NCBI RefSeq assembly: GCF_017942225.1
Contig: NZ_JAGKSD010000002.1
Coordinates: 1 to 64,000, forward strand
From: Corynebacterium sp. Marseille-P3884
GTDB taxonomy: Bacteria; Actinomycetota; Actinomycetes; Mycobacteriales; Mycobacteriaceae
Direction: 5' to 3'
DNA: 64,000 bases
The translations under genes and the position numbers were made by a program. The notes below the pieces were generated by a model. It made no database searches. It saw only the letters and a program-made list of their open reading frames with translations, and was not told where the DNA came from. This document shows, one piece after another, positions 17,419 through 26,908 of this stretch (positions are counted from its first letter, which is position 1; every line of letters starts with the position of its first letter).

Positions 17419-18474
17419 GTGGGACAACAGGTTTCATCAAAGCGTTCGAAGCGGGCGCGGAAGGGCCCCAAGCTGCGGGGAAAGAGGGATCCGCAGGGCA
17501 TCATGTCGCTCACGGAGCACCTGCAGGAGCTCCGTCGCCGCGTGGTCATCTCGCTCTTAGCGGTCTTTGCTGGCACGATCGTCGGTTTCATCTGGTACCA
17601 GTGGGCGCCTGGTCCAGTCATGCCGCTCGGCGAGCTCATCCGCCGTCCGTACTGCTCCCTTCCGCCCGAGCTGCGCGCCGATCTGACCTCGGACGGCTCG
17701 TGCCGCCTAATTGCCACGACGCCGTTCGAGATGTTCATGCTGCGCATGAAGGTCGGTTTCCTCGCTGGTCTCGTATTCGCCTCGCCGGTGTGGCTGTACC
17801 AGATCTGGGCGTTCATCACCCCGGGCCTGCACAAGAATGAGCGCCGCTGGACCTTGAGTTTCGTCAGCCTTGCCGTCACGCTATTTGTCGCCGGCGCGGT
17901 AATCGCGTATTTCATCGTCGACCAGGGGCTGGAGCTCCTTATGTCGATCGGCCAGGAGTACCAGATCGCGGCGTTGTCGGGTCAGCTCTATTACAACTTC
18001 GTCTTGGCGCTGATCGTCATCTTCGGTGTGAGCTTTGAGGTGCCGCTGGTGATCATCATGCTCAACCTGGCGGGGTTGTTGCGTTACGACCAAGTCAAGG
18101 ACAAGCGCCGCATCATCATCGTCGCGCTGTTCATTTTCGCCGCCGTGGCCACCCCGGGCCAGGACCCGTTCTCCATGATCGTGCTCGCGCTGTCGCTGTG
18201 TCTGCTCGTTGAATTGGCTTTCCAGTTCTGCCGCATCCACGATAAACGCGCGGGTAGACAGACAAGCGAGTGGGCACAGCTTGACGACGAAGAAGCCTCA
18301 GGCCCCATCGACGCGCCCGCCCCGATCGGCGCCGCCTCCGGCCTGGGTACGGCAAGCACGATCGACCGTCCAGCACCGGTTCGCACTGACGCGGAAGCAG
18401 GTGACGGAGGCCACGGGTCGACGTCGATAAGCGGGCGCGCTGATACGCCGAACTTCTTCGACGACGTGCTCTGA
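17419..18474 (+). CDS. tatC: twin-arginine translocase TatC
   Basis: TatC (351 residues) is the six-helix membrane receptor for twin-arginine signal peptides. MSLTEHLQELRRRV near residue 29 is the conserved N-terminal motif, and TTPFEMFMLRMKVG and FGVSFEVPLVI contain the conserved residues of the signal-binding site. The N-terminus is basic and longer than in E. coli. The C-terminal 70 residues are a variable polar tail with one 11-mer in frame SIS (18422-18432). The start is GTG. Confidence 0.95.
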   Translation: MGQQVSSKRSKRARKGPKLRGKRDPQGIMSLTEHLQELRRRVVISLLAVFAGTIVGFIWYQWAPGPVMPLGELIRRPYCSLPPELRADLTSDGSCRLIATTPFEMFMLRMKVGFLAGLVFASPVWLYQIWAFITPGLHKNERRWTLSFVSLAVTLFVAGAVIAYFIVDQGLELLMSIGQEYQIAALSGQLYYNFVLALIVIFGVSFEVPLVIIMLNLAGLLRYDQVKDKRRIIIVALFIFAAVATPGQDPFSMIVLALSLCLLVELAFQFCRIHDKRAGRQTSEWAQLDDEEASGPIDAPAPIGAASGLGTASTIDRPAPVRTDAEAGDGGHGSTSISGRADTPNFFDDVL

Positions 18475-18483
18475 CCTTTAGGT

Positions 18484-18489
18484 TAGGGT
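18484..18489 (+). promoter_or_regulatory. -10 box (TAGGGT) of helY
   Basis: TAGGGT ends seven bases before ATG 18497 and just after the tatC stop. This indicates a leaderless helY transcript and supports 18497 over the GTG codons at 18488 and 18491. Confidence 0.45.
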
Positions 18490-18496
18490 GGTGGGC

Positions 18497-21247
18497 ATGC
18501 ACCTCGATGAGTTCCGCGCGAGCAAACCGTTTCCCCTCGACGATTTCCAGATCGAGGCGTGCAAGGCCGTCGAGGCTGACCGCGGTGTCCTCGTGTGCGC
18601 GCCGACTGGCTCCGGCAAGACCGTCGTCGGCGAATTCGCCGTGTCTCTGGCGCTCTCGCGTGGCACGAAATGCTTTTACACCACACCGATCAAGGCGCTG
18701 AGCAACCAGAAGTACCACGACCTCGTCGATGAACACGGCGAGGATGCCGTCGGCCTGCTCACCGGCGATAGCAGCATCAACGGCAATGCCGAGATCGTTG
18801 TGATGACCACTGAGGTCCTGCGCAACATGATCTACGCCGAATCGCCCGCGCTGGATCGGCTCTCGCACGTGGTGATGGACGAGATCCACTACCTGGCCGA
18901 CCGCGACCGCGGCGCCGTGTGGGAGGAAATCATCCTCAACCTCGACGAGTCGGCGCGCATCATCGGCCTGTCGGCGACCGTGTCCAATTCGGAGGAATTC
19001 GGCGAATGGCTCGACGAGGTCCGCGGCGAGACTGACGTCATCGTCTCCGAGAAGCGCCCGGTGCCGCTGAACCAGTTCATGATGGTGCAGCGCAAGATCA
19101 TGCCACTGTTCGAGCCCGGTTCGGACAAGGTGAACCGCGACCTGGAGCACACGATCGAGTGTATCGAGACGGGAGCCGACGAAGGCCGCCGCGATTTCGA
19201 GGAAGGCCGCGGCTTCCGCGCCCGTTCGGATGGAGGTCGCCGAAGCGGCGGGAAGCGCCCGCAGGACCGCGTCCGCCCAGTGGGCCGCCCGGAGGTCGTG
19301 GAGGCGCTCAAAGGCCGGGACATGCTCCCGGCGATCGTGTTCATCTTCTCCCGCGCTGGCTGCGATGGCGCGCTCTTCCAGTGCCTGCGCTCCCGCAAAG
19401 AGCTGACCACTCCGGAGGAAGCAGACCGCATCAAACAGATCGCCGACGAGGGAGTGGAAGGCATTCCCGAAGAAGACCTCGACGTGCTCAATTACCGCCA
19501 GCTGCGGACTGCGTGGTCGCGTGGGTTTGCCGCCCACCACGCGGGCATGCTCCCTGCCTTCAAGCACATCGTGGAACAACTCTTCGTGGAAGGTCTCGTC
19601 CGCGTCGTCTTCGCCACGGAGACTCTCGCGCTGGGCATCAATATGCCGGCGCGCACAGTCGTGCTCGAGAAGATGGTCAAGTTCAACGGCGATGCTCACG
19701 TCGACCTCACGCCGGGTCAGTACACGCAGCTCACCGGTCGTGCGGGCCGCCGCGGCATCGATTCGATCGGCAACGCCGTCGTGCAGTGGGCACCGGCGAT
19801 GGATCCGCGCCAGGTCGCAGGGCTCGCCTCCACACGCACGTATCCGCTCATCTCGCTGTTCACGCCCGGCTACAACATGGCGATCAATATGCTGCAGATG
19901 AACGGCTTCGAAGACTCGATCAGGTTGATCGAGAAATCTTTCGCCCAGTTCCAGACCGACCGCAGCGTCGTCGGGGAAGTGCGGAAGATCGAGAGGCAAA
20001 AGGGGAGCGTCGATAAGCTGCGCGCGCAGCTCGATGCTGCCGTGACGGAGCTCGGTTTCGCCGATGCTGACGGGGATATTGCGGCTGAGCTCGTCGATTA
20101 CACGCGGTTGCGCCGCGACCTCGCCGACGAGGAGAAGCGCGCGAAGAAGAATTCCATCGAGGAGCGGCACAAGGAAATCCAGAAAATTCTGGGCCGACTT
20201 CAGGTCGGTGAGGTCATCGCATTGCCATCCAAGCGCCGCCCGGAGCTCGCTGCCGTCGTCGCGCCCGCCGGCAGAAAAGACGATCCGCGCCCGTGGATCA
20301 CGACCGAACGCGGCTGGTCCGGGCGTATCGACGCCGCGTCGTTCGGCAACGCCCCCGTTGTCGTCGGCCGGATCAAGGTGCCGCGCGATATCGCCCACAA
20401 ACCGCGACGCCACACCCGGCGCATCGTGCAAGAACTCACCCGCGGCAAGTTCCGCGCGCCGAAGAATTTGAAGGAAAACGCGCGGTCGCGCACGTCGAAA
20501 AAGGCGCTTGAGCTTCGCGACGCCATCCGCGCCCACCCCGTCCACTCCTGGCCCGCGGCCGACCGCGAACGGCTCGCGCGTCTCGGTGAGGACCTCGTGC
20601 GAGAAGAGCGTGCCCTCGCGAAAGCGCAGGCGAATGTGGACACCCAGACCGACACTCTGGGCCGGATGTTCGAGCGCATCATCGGGTTGCTCACCGAAAT
20701 GGACTACGTCGAGCTTGTCGACGGCGAGCCGACCGTCACCGAAGAAGGCGAGCGCCTCGCCCGCATTCACAATGTCTCTGACCTGCTTGTCGCGCAGTGC
20801 CTGAAGCGTGGCATCTGGGACGAGCTGGATCCTGCGGAGCTGGCCGGTGTGGCCTCCATGTGCGTCTTTGAGAACCGCAAGGCCACCGGCGGCTACCCGG
20901 AAGCGGCCACCGATCGGATGGCCGACGCGATGAATGCCACGCAGCGCATCTACGGCGAGTTGGCCAGTGACGAGCAACGTCACCGCCTCCCACCGACGAA
21001 TATGCCCGACCCGGGTTTCGCCCTCTCACTGCACCAGTGGGCCGCTGGCGCGCCACTTGGCTACGCCCTGGCAGCCGCCGCTGAGTCCGGCGCGGAACTC
21101 ACGCCCGGCGATTTCGTGCGTTGGTGCCGCCAAGTGATCGACCTGCTCGAACAGATCGTCCAGACCGGCTATTCCGACGAGATCAAGCAGAGCGCCCGCC
21201 GCGCAGTCGAGGCGATCCGCCGCGGTGTCGTGGCGATCGGCAACTAG
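18497..21247 (+). CDS. helY: HelY/Ski2-like DEAD/H-box helicase
   Basis: This 916-residue protein resembles mycobacterial HelY (Rv2092c) and eukaryotic Ski2/Mtr4. Motif I APTGSGKT is near residue 35, TTPIKALSNQ near 55, the DEIHY box at 128, SATVSN near 157, and the second RecA domain has ATETLALGINMPA and QLTGRAGRRGID. The C-terminal half has beta-rich and helical regions like the Ski2 family (rRNA-processing arch and DSHCT-type end). It probably unwinds structured RNA in turnover or processing. One 11-mer encodes GSVDKLR (20008-20018). Confidence 0.92.
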   Translation: MHLDEFRASKPFPLDDFQIEACKAVEADRGVLVCAPTGSGKTVVGEFAVSLALSRGTKCFYTTPIKALSNQKYHDLVDEHGEDAVGLLTGDSSINGNAEIVVMTTEVLRNMIYAESPALDRLSHVVMDEIHYLADRDRGAVWEEIILNLDESARIIGLSATVSNSEEFGEWLDEVRGETDVIVSEKRPVPLNQFMMVQRKIMPLFEPGSDKVNRDLEHTIECIETGADEGRRDFEEGRGFRARSDGGRRSGGKRPQDRVRPVGRPEVVEALKGRDMLPAIVFIFSRAGCDGALFQCLRSRKELTTPEEADRIKQIADEGVEGIPEEDLDVLNYRQLRTAWSRGFAAHHAGMLPAFKHIVEQLFVEGLVRVVFATETLALGINMPARTVVLEKMVKFNGDAHVDLTPGQYTQLTGRAGRRGIDSIGNAVVQWAPAMDPRQVAGLASTRTYPLISLFTPGYNMAINMLQMNGFEDSIRLIEKSFAQFQTDRSVVGEVRKIERQKGSVDKLRAQLDAAVTELGFADADGDIAAELVDYTRLRRDLADEEKRAKKNSIEERHKEIQKILGRLQVGEVIALPSKRRPELAAVVAPAGRKDDPRPWITTERGWSGRIDAASFGNAPVVVGRIKVPRDIAHKPRRHTRRIVQELTRGKFRAPKNLKENARSRTSKKALELRDAIRAHPVHSWPAADRERLARLGEDLVREERALAKAQANVDTQTDTLGRMFERIIGLLTEMDYVELVDGEPTVTEEGERLARIHNVSDLLVAQCLKRGIWDELDPAELAGVASMCVFENRKATGGYPEAATDRMADAMNATQRIYGELASDEQRHRLPPTNMPDPGFALSLHQWAAGAPLGYALAAAAESGAELTPGDFVRWCRQVIDLLEQIVQTGYSDEIKQSARRAVEAIRRGVVAIGN

Positions 21248-21813
21248 CCACTGAGCTCATCCTCGAGCCGCTGTCTCAACGCTGCGGGAAGGAAATTCAC
21301 CACCGCGAAGTGGGAGTTGCGCCCGAAGGGGTCGACGATGAGCGATTGCACGCCGACGACCTTTCCGTCTGCGAGCACCGGCCCACCGGAATCGCCCTTG
21401 ATCGCCGGTGTCCGGTTGAAGATGATGCCGGCTGGCCGCACGAACGAACCCGTCCGGGAAATAGCGACAGGAAGCGGCATGATGAGTCTCCCGTCGCGGG
21501 CCTGCATCCGTTTCGCGCGTCCGCCGTACCCGAATGTGACCGTCGGGGTTCCAACCGCCGGCGATGAGCTCAACTTCGGAAATTCCGCCTTGGTGATGTG
21601 TGGGAATGGTCGGGTGCGGACAATGGCGATATCTGTACCGTCGACATGCTCGACACTGCGGATGGTGCGAATTCTCGCTCCCGCGCGAACAGCCGCGCCC
21701 TCGGCGTTCTCCCGGAAGAAGTGGTTGCAGGTCAACACGATGTCGGGCGCGAGCAGCGTGCCGCTGCAATACGCGCCGCGGGCGGAAATGCGTGCCAACG
21801 CGTCGGGAAACAT
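21244..21813 (-). CDS. trypsin-like serine protease without an export signal
   Basis: The product is about 189 residues from ATG 21813, with a possible earlier ATG at 21864 that overlaps pepQ. A chymotrypsin-fold triad is present: His in LTCNHFF (near residue 33), Asp in GTDIAIVRT, Ser in IKGDSGGPVLADG. Unlike most relatives it has no clear signal peptide or transmembrane segment upstream, and the opposing start of pepQ leaves little room for one. It may be cytoplasmic or use a non-classical route. Its stop overlaps the helY stop on the other strand. Confidence 0.8.
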   Translation of the reverse strand: MFPDALARISARGAYCSGTLLAPDIVLTCNHFFRENAEGAAVRAGARIRTIRSVEHVDGTDIAIVRTRPFPHITKAEFPKLSSSPAVGTPTVTFGYGGRAKRMQARDGRLIMPLPVAISRTGSFVRPAGIIFNRTPAIKGDSGGPVLADGKVVGVQSLIVDPFGRNSHFAVVNFLPAALRQRLEDELSG

Positions 21814-21839
21814 GCTCACGATCGTAGGCGGAGAAGATC

Positions 21840-21845
21840 TAGCAT
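21840..21845 (+). promoter_or_regulatory. -10 box (TAGCAT) of pepQ
   Basis: TAGCAT ends six bases before ATG 21852, the leaderless spacing. GAAGG between them is a weak alternative ribosome site. Confidence 0.35.
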
Positions 21846-21851
21846 GAAGGC

Positions 21852-22973
21852 ATGTCCGATCCACACCAGCTAGAGAACTTGCCCACCATCTTCTCGCCCG
21901 ACGTCTATGCCCGGCGCCTGAGGCGCGTGCAACAGGAAGTGCGTGATCGCGGTCTCGGTGGCGCGGTCATCGGCACCGGACCCGAGTTGGCGTATTTGAC
22001 TGGATCGTGGACATCATCTCACGAGCGGCTTACCGCGTTAGTGGTGCCGCCGACTGGTCATGCCAAGCTCCTCGCACCAGCGACTGACGCAACAGCCCTG
22101 GCCGCGGTAGGAGAGATGCACGGTATCGAGCTGGTCACGTGGCGCGATGGGGACAACCCCTATGCTCTTGCGGAGCGCGCCTGCGGCAGTGGCACGGTGG
22201 CAGTGGGCTCGTCGCTCACCGCGGACCACGTCCTGCGCCTGCAGCAGACGTGCGGGGAGGTCGTGCTGGCCACCGACGTGCTCGCCGGCGCATTCATGGT
22301 CAAGGGGCCCGAGGAGGTCGACCAGCTTGAATTCGCAGCCCGCGCCATCGATCGTGTTCACGCGGAAGTCCCTCGGTTACTCGAACCCGGGCGCACTGAA
22401 CGTGACATCGCAGAGGAGCTAGACTCCCTGATTTCGCGCGAGCATTCCAACACGGACTTCATCATCGTCGGATCTGGCCCGAATGGCGCCGATCCGCACC
22501 ACGATTATTCTGACCGCGTCCTGCGCGTTGGCGATCCAGTGGTGGTGGATCTCGGCGGAACCGTGGGAGCTGGCTACCACTCGGACTGCACCCGCACCTA
22601 TGTCGTCGGCGGCTTCGACAATGCCGACGCGGAATTCACTCGCGCCTACGACACACTGCGCCGGGCGCAGGCCGATGCCGTGGCAGCCGCACGGCCCGGT
22701 ATGACGGCGGGCGAGCTCGATGCGGTCGCCCGGGGCCGCATCAACGAAGCTGGTTACGGCGCATACTTCACGCATCGTCTCGGCCACGGTATTGGGCTGT
22801 CCCTGCACGAGGAGCCGTTCATCATCGCCCGGAACGAGACTGAACTTGCCCCCGGCATGGCGTTTTCCATCGAGCCCGGAATCTACCTTCCCGGGAAGTG
22901 GGGCATGCGCATCGAGGACATCGTCGTGCTCGACACCGACGGTGCGCGCCCATTGAATACAACCGAGAGATAA
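21852..22973 (+). CDS. pepQ: M24-family Xaa-Pro peptidase
   Basis: This 373-residue cytoplasmic metallopeptidase cleaves X-Pro bonds. The N-terminal creatinase-like domain (about 1-135) is followed by the pita-bread catalytic domain with metal ligands in VVVDLGGTVGAGYHSDCTR (two Asp), RLGHGIGLSLHEEP (His), FSIEPGIY (Glu) and MRIEDIVV (Glu). It corresponds in position to mycobacterial Rv2089c near helY. Whether it is an aminopeptidase or a dipeptidase cannot be told from sequence. Confidence 0.9.
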   Translation: MSDPHQLENLPTIFSPDVYARRLRRVQQEVRDRGLGGAVIGTGPELAYLTGSWTSSHERLTALVVPPTGHAKLLAPATDATALAAVGEMHGIELVTWRDGDNPYALAERACGSGTVAVGSSLTADHVLRLQQTCGEVVLATDVLAGAFMVKGPEEVDQLEFAARAIDRVHAEVPRLLEPGRTERDIAEELDSLISREHSNTDFIIVGSGPNGADPHHDYSDRVLRVGDPVVVDLGGTVGAGYHSDCTRTYVVGGFDNADAEFTRAYDTLRRAQADAVAAARPGMTAGELDAVARGRINEAGYGAYFTHRLGHGIGLSLHEEPFIIARNETELAPGMAFSIEPGIYLPGKWGMRIEDIVVLDTDGARPLNTTER

Positions 22974-22985
22974 CCGCCACCCGCA

Positions 22986-22991
22986 TATAGT
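22986..22991 (+). promoter_or_regulatory. -10 box (TATAGT) of the DprE2-like gene
   Basis: TATAGT ends eight bases before ATG 23000 and nothing resembles a ribosome binding site. A leaderless transcript is likely. Confidence 0.45.
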
Positions 22992-22999
22992 TGGCCACC

Positions 23000-23743
23000 A
23001 TGAGCTCGCAGACAAACACGCACGGCACGGTCCTTCTGCTCGGCGGAACCAGCGATATCGGCGGGGAAGCGGCAGAACGCATCTGCCACGGCCGTCACGT
23101 GGTGCTGGCGGCACGGAATACGGGGGCGCTGGGGGACGTCGATAAGCGATTGCGCGATGCGGGCGCAACGAGCGTGCGCTCGATTGAATTCGATGCGGCC
23201 GATCTCGCAACCCACCGCCTACTCGTGGAACGCGCCGCGGAATCGGGCCCGATCACCGACGCGATCGTCGCCTTCGGAATCCTGGGCGACCAGGCGCGCG
23301 CAGAGCACGACGAAGAGCATGCCGCGCACATCGCCGTCATCGACTACGCCGCGCAAGTCAGCATGCTGACAGTGCTTGCCGACGTCATGGACCGCGGCCA
23401 CATCTTCGCCTTCTCATCCATCGCTGGGTGGCGTGCCCGGCGAGCGAACTATGTGTACGGCTCGACGAAGGCTGGGCTCGACGCATTCTGCCAGGGGCTT
23501 GCCGACCGTCTTCACGGCACCGACCTGTCGTTGATCACCGCGCGTCCTGGTTTCGTGATCGGCTCGATGACCAAGGGCATGAAACCAGCGCCATTGTCGG
23601 TGACCCCTGATGTGGTCGCTGACGCCGTCGTCGCGGCAATGGGGAAGGGGAGCCGCACCGTGTGGATCCCGCGCGCGCTTCAGCTCCTCGCGTGGGTGAT
23701 GCGCTGCGTGCCACGCCCGATCTGGCGGCGGATGCCGCGTTAA
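23000..23743 (+). CDS. DprE2-like short-chain reductase
   Basis: This 247-residue SDR has VLLLGGTSDIGGEAA as its cofactor site (residues about 10-24), IVAFGILGD, the active Ser in AFSSIAG and YVYGSTKAG with catalytic Tyr and Lys. The sequence closely follows DprE2, the NAD(P)H reductase that makes decaprenylphosphoryl arabinose for the cell wall. It has no dprE1 partner next to it. C. glutamicum has been reported to carry two DprE2-type genes, one solitary, and this may be the solitary paralogue. One 11-mer encodes DVDKR (23137-23147). Confidence 0.8.
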   Translation: MSSQTNTHGTVLLLGGTSDIGGEAAERICHGRHVVLAARNTGALGDVDKRLRDAGATSVRSIEFDAADLATHRLLVERAAESGPITDAIVAFGILGDQARAEHDEEHAAHIAVIDYAAQVSMLTVLADVMDRGHIFAFSSIAGWRARRANYVYGSTKAGLDAFCQGLADRLHGTDLSLITARPGFVIGSMTKGMKPAPLSVTPDVVADAVVAAMGKGSRTVWIPRALQLLAWVMRCVPRPIWRRMPR

Positions 23744-23758
23744 GCCCGCACCGGCAGG

Positions 23759-23764
23759 TAGTCT
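23759..23764 (+). promoter_or_regulatory. -10 box (TAGTCT) of fxsA
   Basis: TAGTCT ends six bases before ATG 23771 (and abuts an in-frame GTG). A leaderless fxsA-lnt message is possible. Confidence 0.4.
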
Positions 23765-23770
23765 GTGCGC

Positions 23771-24280
23771 ATGCCGATTATCGCGTATTTCCTGATCGAA
23801 GCACTCGCGTTCTGGGGAGTGAGCCAGCTGGTTGGCGTCGGCTGGGCGCTCTTCGGAATTTTCGCGCTCATGCTCGTCGGTGCGCTGGCTGCCTCGCCCG
23901 CACTGCGCTCCGAACTCGCCCGCGCGCAAGCCGGTAACGGGTCAGTCGGGCAGTTCGCCGGCGGCACCGCGCTCGTCGCTGCTGGCTGGGCGCTGGCGAT
24001 TCTGCCGGGGTACGTCACCTCCGTCATCGGCTTGCTGCTGCTTCTGCGACCTACGCGCGAGCTCGTCCGCCGGTCCTTGGCGAAATCCCTGCAGAAACGT
24101 ATCGAAGACTTCGGCGTCCAGGTGTACGACGCCTCCCCGATGAAACGCCGCAGCGCTTCCTACGGCACCTTCGGCGACGGTGCTGACGTCATCGACGCTG
24201 AACCTGAACCGTCCGATGAAGACATCTCGAAGTGGTCGGAAAATGCACGCCCTGAAGACTTCGGAGACCCGCAGAAATGA
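23771..24280 (+). CDS. fxsA: FxsA-family membrane protein
   Basis: This 169-residue protein has the FxsA arrangement of two to four hydrophobic helices: IIAYFLIEALAFWGVSQLVG, split here at residues 3-22, then ALFGIFALMLVGALAA, then GTALVAAGWALAILPG with the conserved LPGYVTSVIGLLLLL. The C-terminal third is a polar cytoplasmic tail. In E. coli FxsA interferes with phage F exclusion, but the general role of the family is unknown. It overlaps lnt by four bases (ATGA), as in other corynebacteria. Confidence 0.85.
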   Translation: MPIIAYFLIEALAFWGVSQLVGVGWALFGIFALMLVGALAASPALRSELARAQAGNGSVGQFAGGTALVAAGWALAILPGYVTSVIGLLLLLRPTRELVRRSLAKSLQKRIEDFGVQVYDASPMKRRSASYGTFGDGADVIDAEPEPSDEDISKWSENARPEDFGDPQK

Positions 24281-25884
24281 CGACCGCTGCACGCACCGAT
24301 TCACCCAGTTTCTCACCGAGGCTCGCGAAAATCGCCCGTATTCTGCTCGCGGGGCTTGGCGGCGTGGCCGTCTACTTCTCGTATGAGCCCCACGGCCTGG
24401 CTTTCATGGGCGTTCTGGGCATCGCGCTGTTCTACCTCGCGCTCGCGCCGTGGCCCGCTATCCGTCATGGCTCTCACCTTCCCGCTAAGTTCGGCGCACT
24501 ACTCGGTTTCCTCCACGGCTTCTGTGCCTATGTTTTGCTGCTGCCGTGGGTCGGCGAATTCGTCGGGGCGCTGCCGTGGATCGCGCTATCGATCACCCTC
24601 GCACTCTGGTCGATCGCGACGGGTCTGTTCGGTGTTCTTGTCGCGCGCTGGCGCTACGGCTTCATCGCCTTCGCCTTCGTCTATTCGGCAGTGGAATTCT
24701 TGCTCTCGTCGTTTCCCTTCGGCGGTTTTTCCTGGGTGCGACTGGCGTGGGGTCAGATCAACGGTCCGTTGGCGGACTACGCGCCGTGGGGCGGACCGGC
24801 ACTCGTGACCTTCATGACCGCGTTGCTCGGCGCGTCCTTCGGCGCCATCCTGCTGTCCTTTGCCGGCGATGAACGGCTGAAGAAGACGCCGGCGACGGCC
24901 ACGACCGGAATCATCATCGGTCTCAGTCTTCTGGCCGGGCTGGGCGTGAATACTCCCGGCCCCACGACCGACGAGGTGAAAATCGCCGCGGTGCAGGGCA
25001 ACGTGCCGCGCATGGGATTGGATTTCAACGCGCAGCGACGCGCTGTCCTTGCCAACCACGTCAATGTAACCAAAGACCTCGGCGCGAGCGGGGAGAACCC
25101 CGATCTGGTGTTCTGGCCGGAGAACTCATCCGACGTGAACCCGTTCCGGGACAGGGAAGCGCGGGACTTGATTACTGAGGCGGTCGACACTGTCGATGCA
25201 CCCGTCCTCGTGGGCACCCTAACCAAGGACGAGGTCGGGGACCGCAACACCGCCGTCGTATTCGATCCGGACACCGGCGCCGGGGACATGCACCACAAGC
25301 GTTTCTTGCAGCCTTTCGGCGAGTGGATGCCCATGCGGGACTTCTTCCGCATCTTCTCCTCGTATGTCGACATGGCCGGTGATTTCAAGCCGGGCGAAGG
25401 CGACGGAACCGTGCGGATGGGCGATCACGTCGTCGGCGTGGCCACCTGCTACGAAGTAGCATTCGACGCCGCCTACCGCGACGCGGTCAAGGCAGGTGCC
25501 CAGATTCTGACAACGCCGACGAATAACGCCACATTCGGCTTCACCGACATGACCTACCAGCAGCTGGCGATGAGCCGGATGCGTGCCATCGAGACCGACA
25601 GGGCAGTGGTGGTATCAGCCACGTCTGGAGCGTCCGCCATCGTGCATCCCGACGGCACGGTATCCCAGGAGACCGAGATCTTCACCCCTGCCTACTTGGT
25701 CGAGGACCTCCCGCTGCGCGATTCCGTCACTTTCGCCGTCCGCTACGGCCAGTTCATCCAGTGGCTACTCGCAGCAGCCGGCATTGCAATCATGCTCGCC
25801 GCGAGCGTGGGTGCACGGCGCGGGTATGCTTCTAGCAGGAGCCAGCAGTTGGCGGACACCGCGCAGGCTGACAACGACAATTAA
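24277..25884 (+). CDS. lnt: apolipoprotein N-acyltransferase
   Basis: Lnt (535 residues) adds the third acyl chain to lipoproteins in the membrane. The N-terminal half has about seven membrane helices, and the C-terminal half is a nitrilase-like domain with the Glu-Lys-Cys triad visible in VFWPENSSD, HKRFLQPFGEW and VATCYEVAFD. It is followed 36 bases later by ppm1, as in C. glutamicum. In mycobacteria the two are fused or adjacent, and they physically cooperate in some species. Confidence 0.94.
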   Translation: MTTAARTDSPSFSPRLAKIARILLAGLGGVAVYFSYEPHGLAFMGVLGIALFYLALAPWPAIRHGSHLPAKFGALLGFLHGFCAYVLLLPWVGEFVGALPWIALSITLALWSIATGLFGVLVARWRYGFIAFAFVYSAVEFLLSSFPFGGFSWVRLAWGQINGPLADYAPWGGPALVTFMTALLGASFGAILLSFAGDERLKKTPATATTGIIIGLSLLAGLGVNTPGPTTDEVKIAAVQGNVPRMGLDFNAQRRAVLANHVNVTKDLGASGENPDLVFWPENSSDVNPFRDREARDLITEAVDTVDAPVLVGTLTKDEVGDRNTAVVFDPDTGAGDMHHKRFLQPFGEWMPMRDFFRIFSSYVDMAGDFKPGEGDGTVRMGDHVVGVATCYEVAFDAAYRDAVKAGAQILTTPTNNATFGFTDMTYQQLAMSRMRAIETDRAVVVSATSGASAIVHPDGTVSQETEIFTPAYLVEDLPLRDSVTFAVRYGQFIQWLLAAAGIAIMLAASVGARRGYASSRSQQLADTAQADNDN

Positions 25885-25920
25885 GTGACCCAGACAGGGC
25901 GAAGGAAACGGAGACACACT

Positions 25921-26826
25921 GTGGCAGAGAAATCGACCGATTCGACTCTCGTGATCATCCCGACCTACAACGAGGTGGAGAACCTGCCTCTGATCATCGG
26001 TCGTGTGCGCGAGTCGAACCCGGACGTGGACATTCTGGTCGTCGACGACAATTCCCCGGACGGTACCGGCGATAAGGCCGACGAGATGGCCGCTGAGGAC
26101 AGTCACGTCAACGTTATTCACCGCGAAGAGAAGACGGGCTTGCTAGGCGCCTACACCGCGGGCTTCAACTGGGGGCTCGAGCGCGAATACAACGTCCTGT
26201 GCCAGATGGACGCGGATGGCTCGCATGCACCGGAACAGCTGGTGCGCCTGCTGTCAGCAATCGACGAGGGCGCGGACCTGGTCATCGGTTCCCGCTACGT
26301 CGACGGCGGTGAGGCCGTCAATTGGCCGAAGAACCGTTACCTGCTGTCGAAGCTCGGCAACCTGTACATCTCCATGGCACTCGGCGACGATGTGGCGGAC
26401 ATGACCGCCGGCTACCGCGCATTCCGCCGTGAGGTTCTCGAGACGATCGACCTGGACACCTTGTCCAAGAAGGGCTACATCTTCCAGGTCGACCTCGCTG
26501 ACCGCGCCGTCCAGGAAGGCTTCGATGTGCGCGAGGTGCCCATCACCTTCGTCGACCGTGAGCTCGGCGAGTCCAAGCTCGACGCGAGCTTCGCTGGCGA
26601 ATCCCTGGCTGAGGTCAGCAAGTGGGGCTGGAAGCGTCGTTCCACTCAGCTCTCTGAAGTGGCCAGCGAGCTTGGACGCCTGGGCCGCTACCAGCTCGAC
26701 GAGCTCGGCGTGAACAAGATTCCTGGCAAGGTCACTCACGCTGCTGGTGTGGCCGGCGATCTGTTTGAAGAAGGTGCCAAGCTTGCCAAGTACGAGCTGC
26801 AGCGCTTCATCAACAACCGCCACTAA
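25921..26826 (+). CDS. ppm1: polyprenol monophosphomannose synthase
   Basis: This 301-residue GT2 glycosyltransferase moves mannose from GDP-mannose to polyprenyl phosphate, giving the donor for lipomannan, lipoarabinomannan and protein O-mannosylation. Motifs: [12 protein letters not shown] (residues 11-22), [24 protein letters not shown] (the DxD metal site), GSRYVDGG and [14 protein letters not shown] at 25921 follows CGGAG. An in-frame GTG at 25885 is less likely. Confidence 0.93.
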   Translation: MAEKSTDSTLVIIPTYNEVENLPLIIGRVRESNPDVDILVVDDNSPDGTGDKADEMAAEDSHVNVIHREEKTGLLGAYTAGFNWGLEREYNVLCQMDADGSHAPEQLVRLLSAIDEGADLVIGSRYVDGGEAVNWPKNRYLLSKLGNLYISMALGDDVADMTAGYRAFRREVLETIDLDTLSKKGYIFQVDLADRAVQEGFDVREVPITFVDRELGESKLDASFAGESLAEVSKWGWKRRSTQLSEVASELGRLGRYQLDELGVNKIPGKVTHAAGVAGDLFEEGAKLAKYELQRFINNRH

Positions 26827-26855
26827 GCCTGGCTAGTCCTACCCACACGCACGAA

Positions 26856-26885
26856 AACGCCGGCAGGAAATCTCCTGTCGGCGTT
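26856..26885. terminator. bidirectional terminator between ppm1 and rbpA
   Basis: AACGCCGGCAGGA and its near-perfect complement TCCTGTCGGCGTT are separated by AATC, with one G-T pair. A T-rich stretch follows on the plus strand and AAAA precedes it, serving the minus strand. It lies between two converging genes. Confidence 0.75.
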
Positions 26886-26908
26886 GTGCTTTTCGGGGAA
26901 AGGAACGT

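Noticed and set aside
18131..20983. 950-residue open frame on the minus strand
   Set aside because: It is exactly antisense to tatC and helY, and its protein is Arg/Asp/Leu-rich without a domain, as expected for the complement of a high-GC gene.
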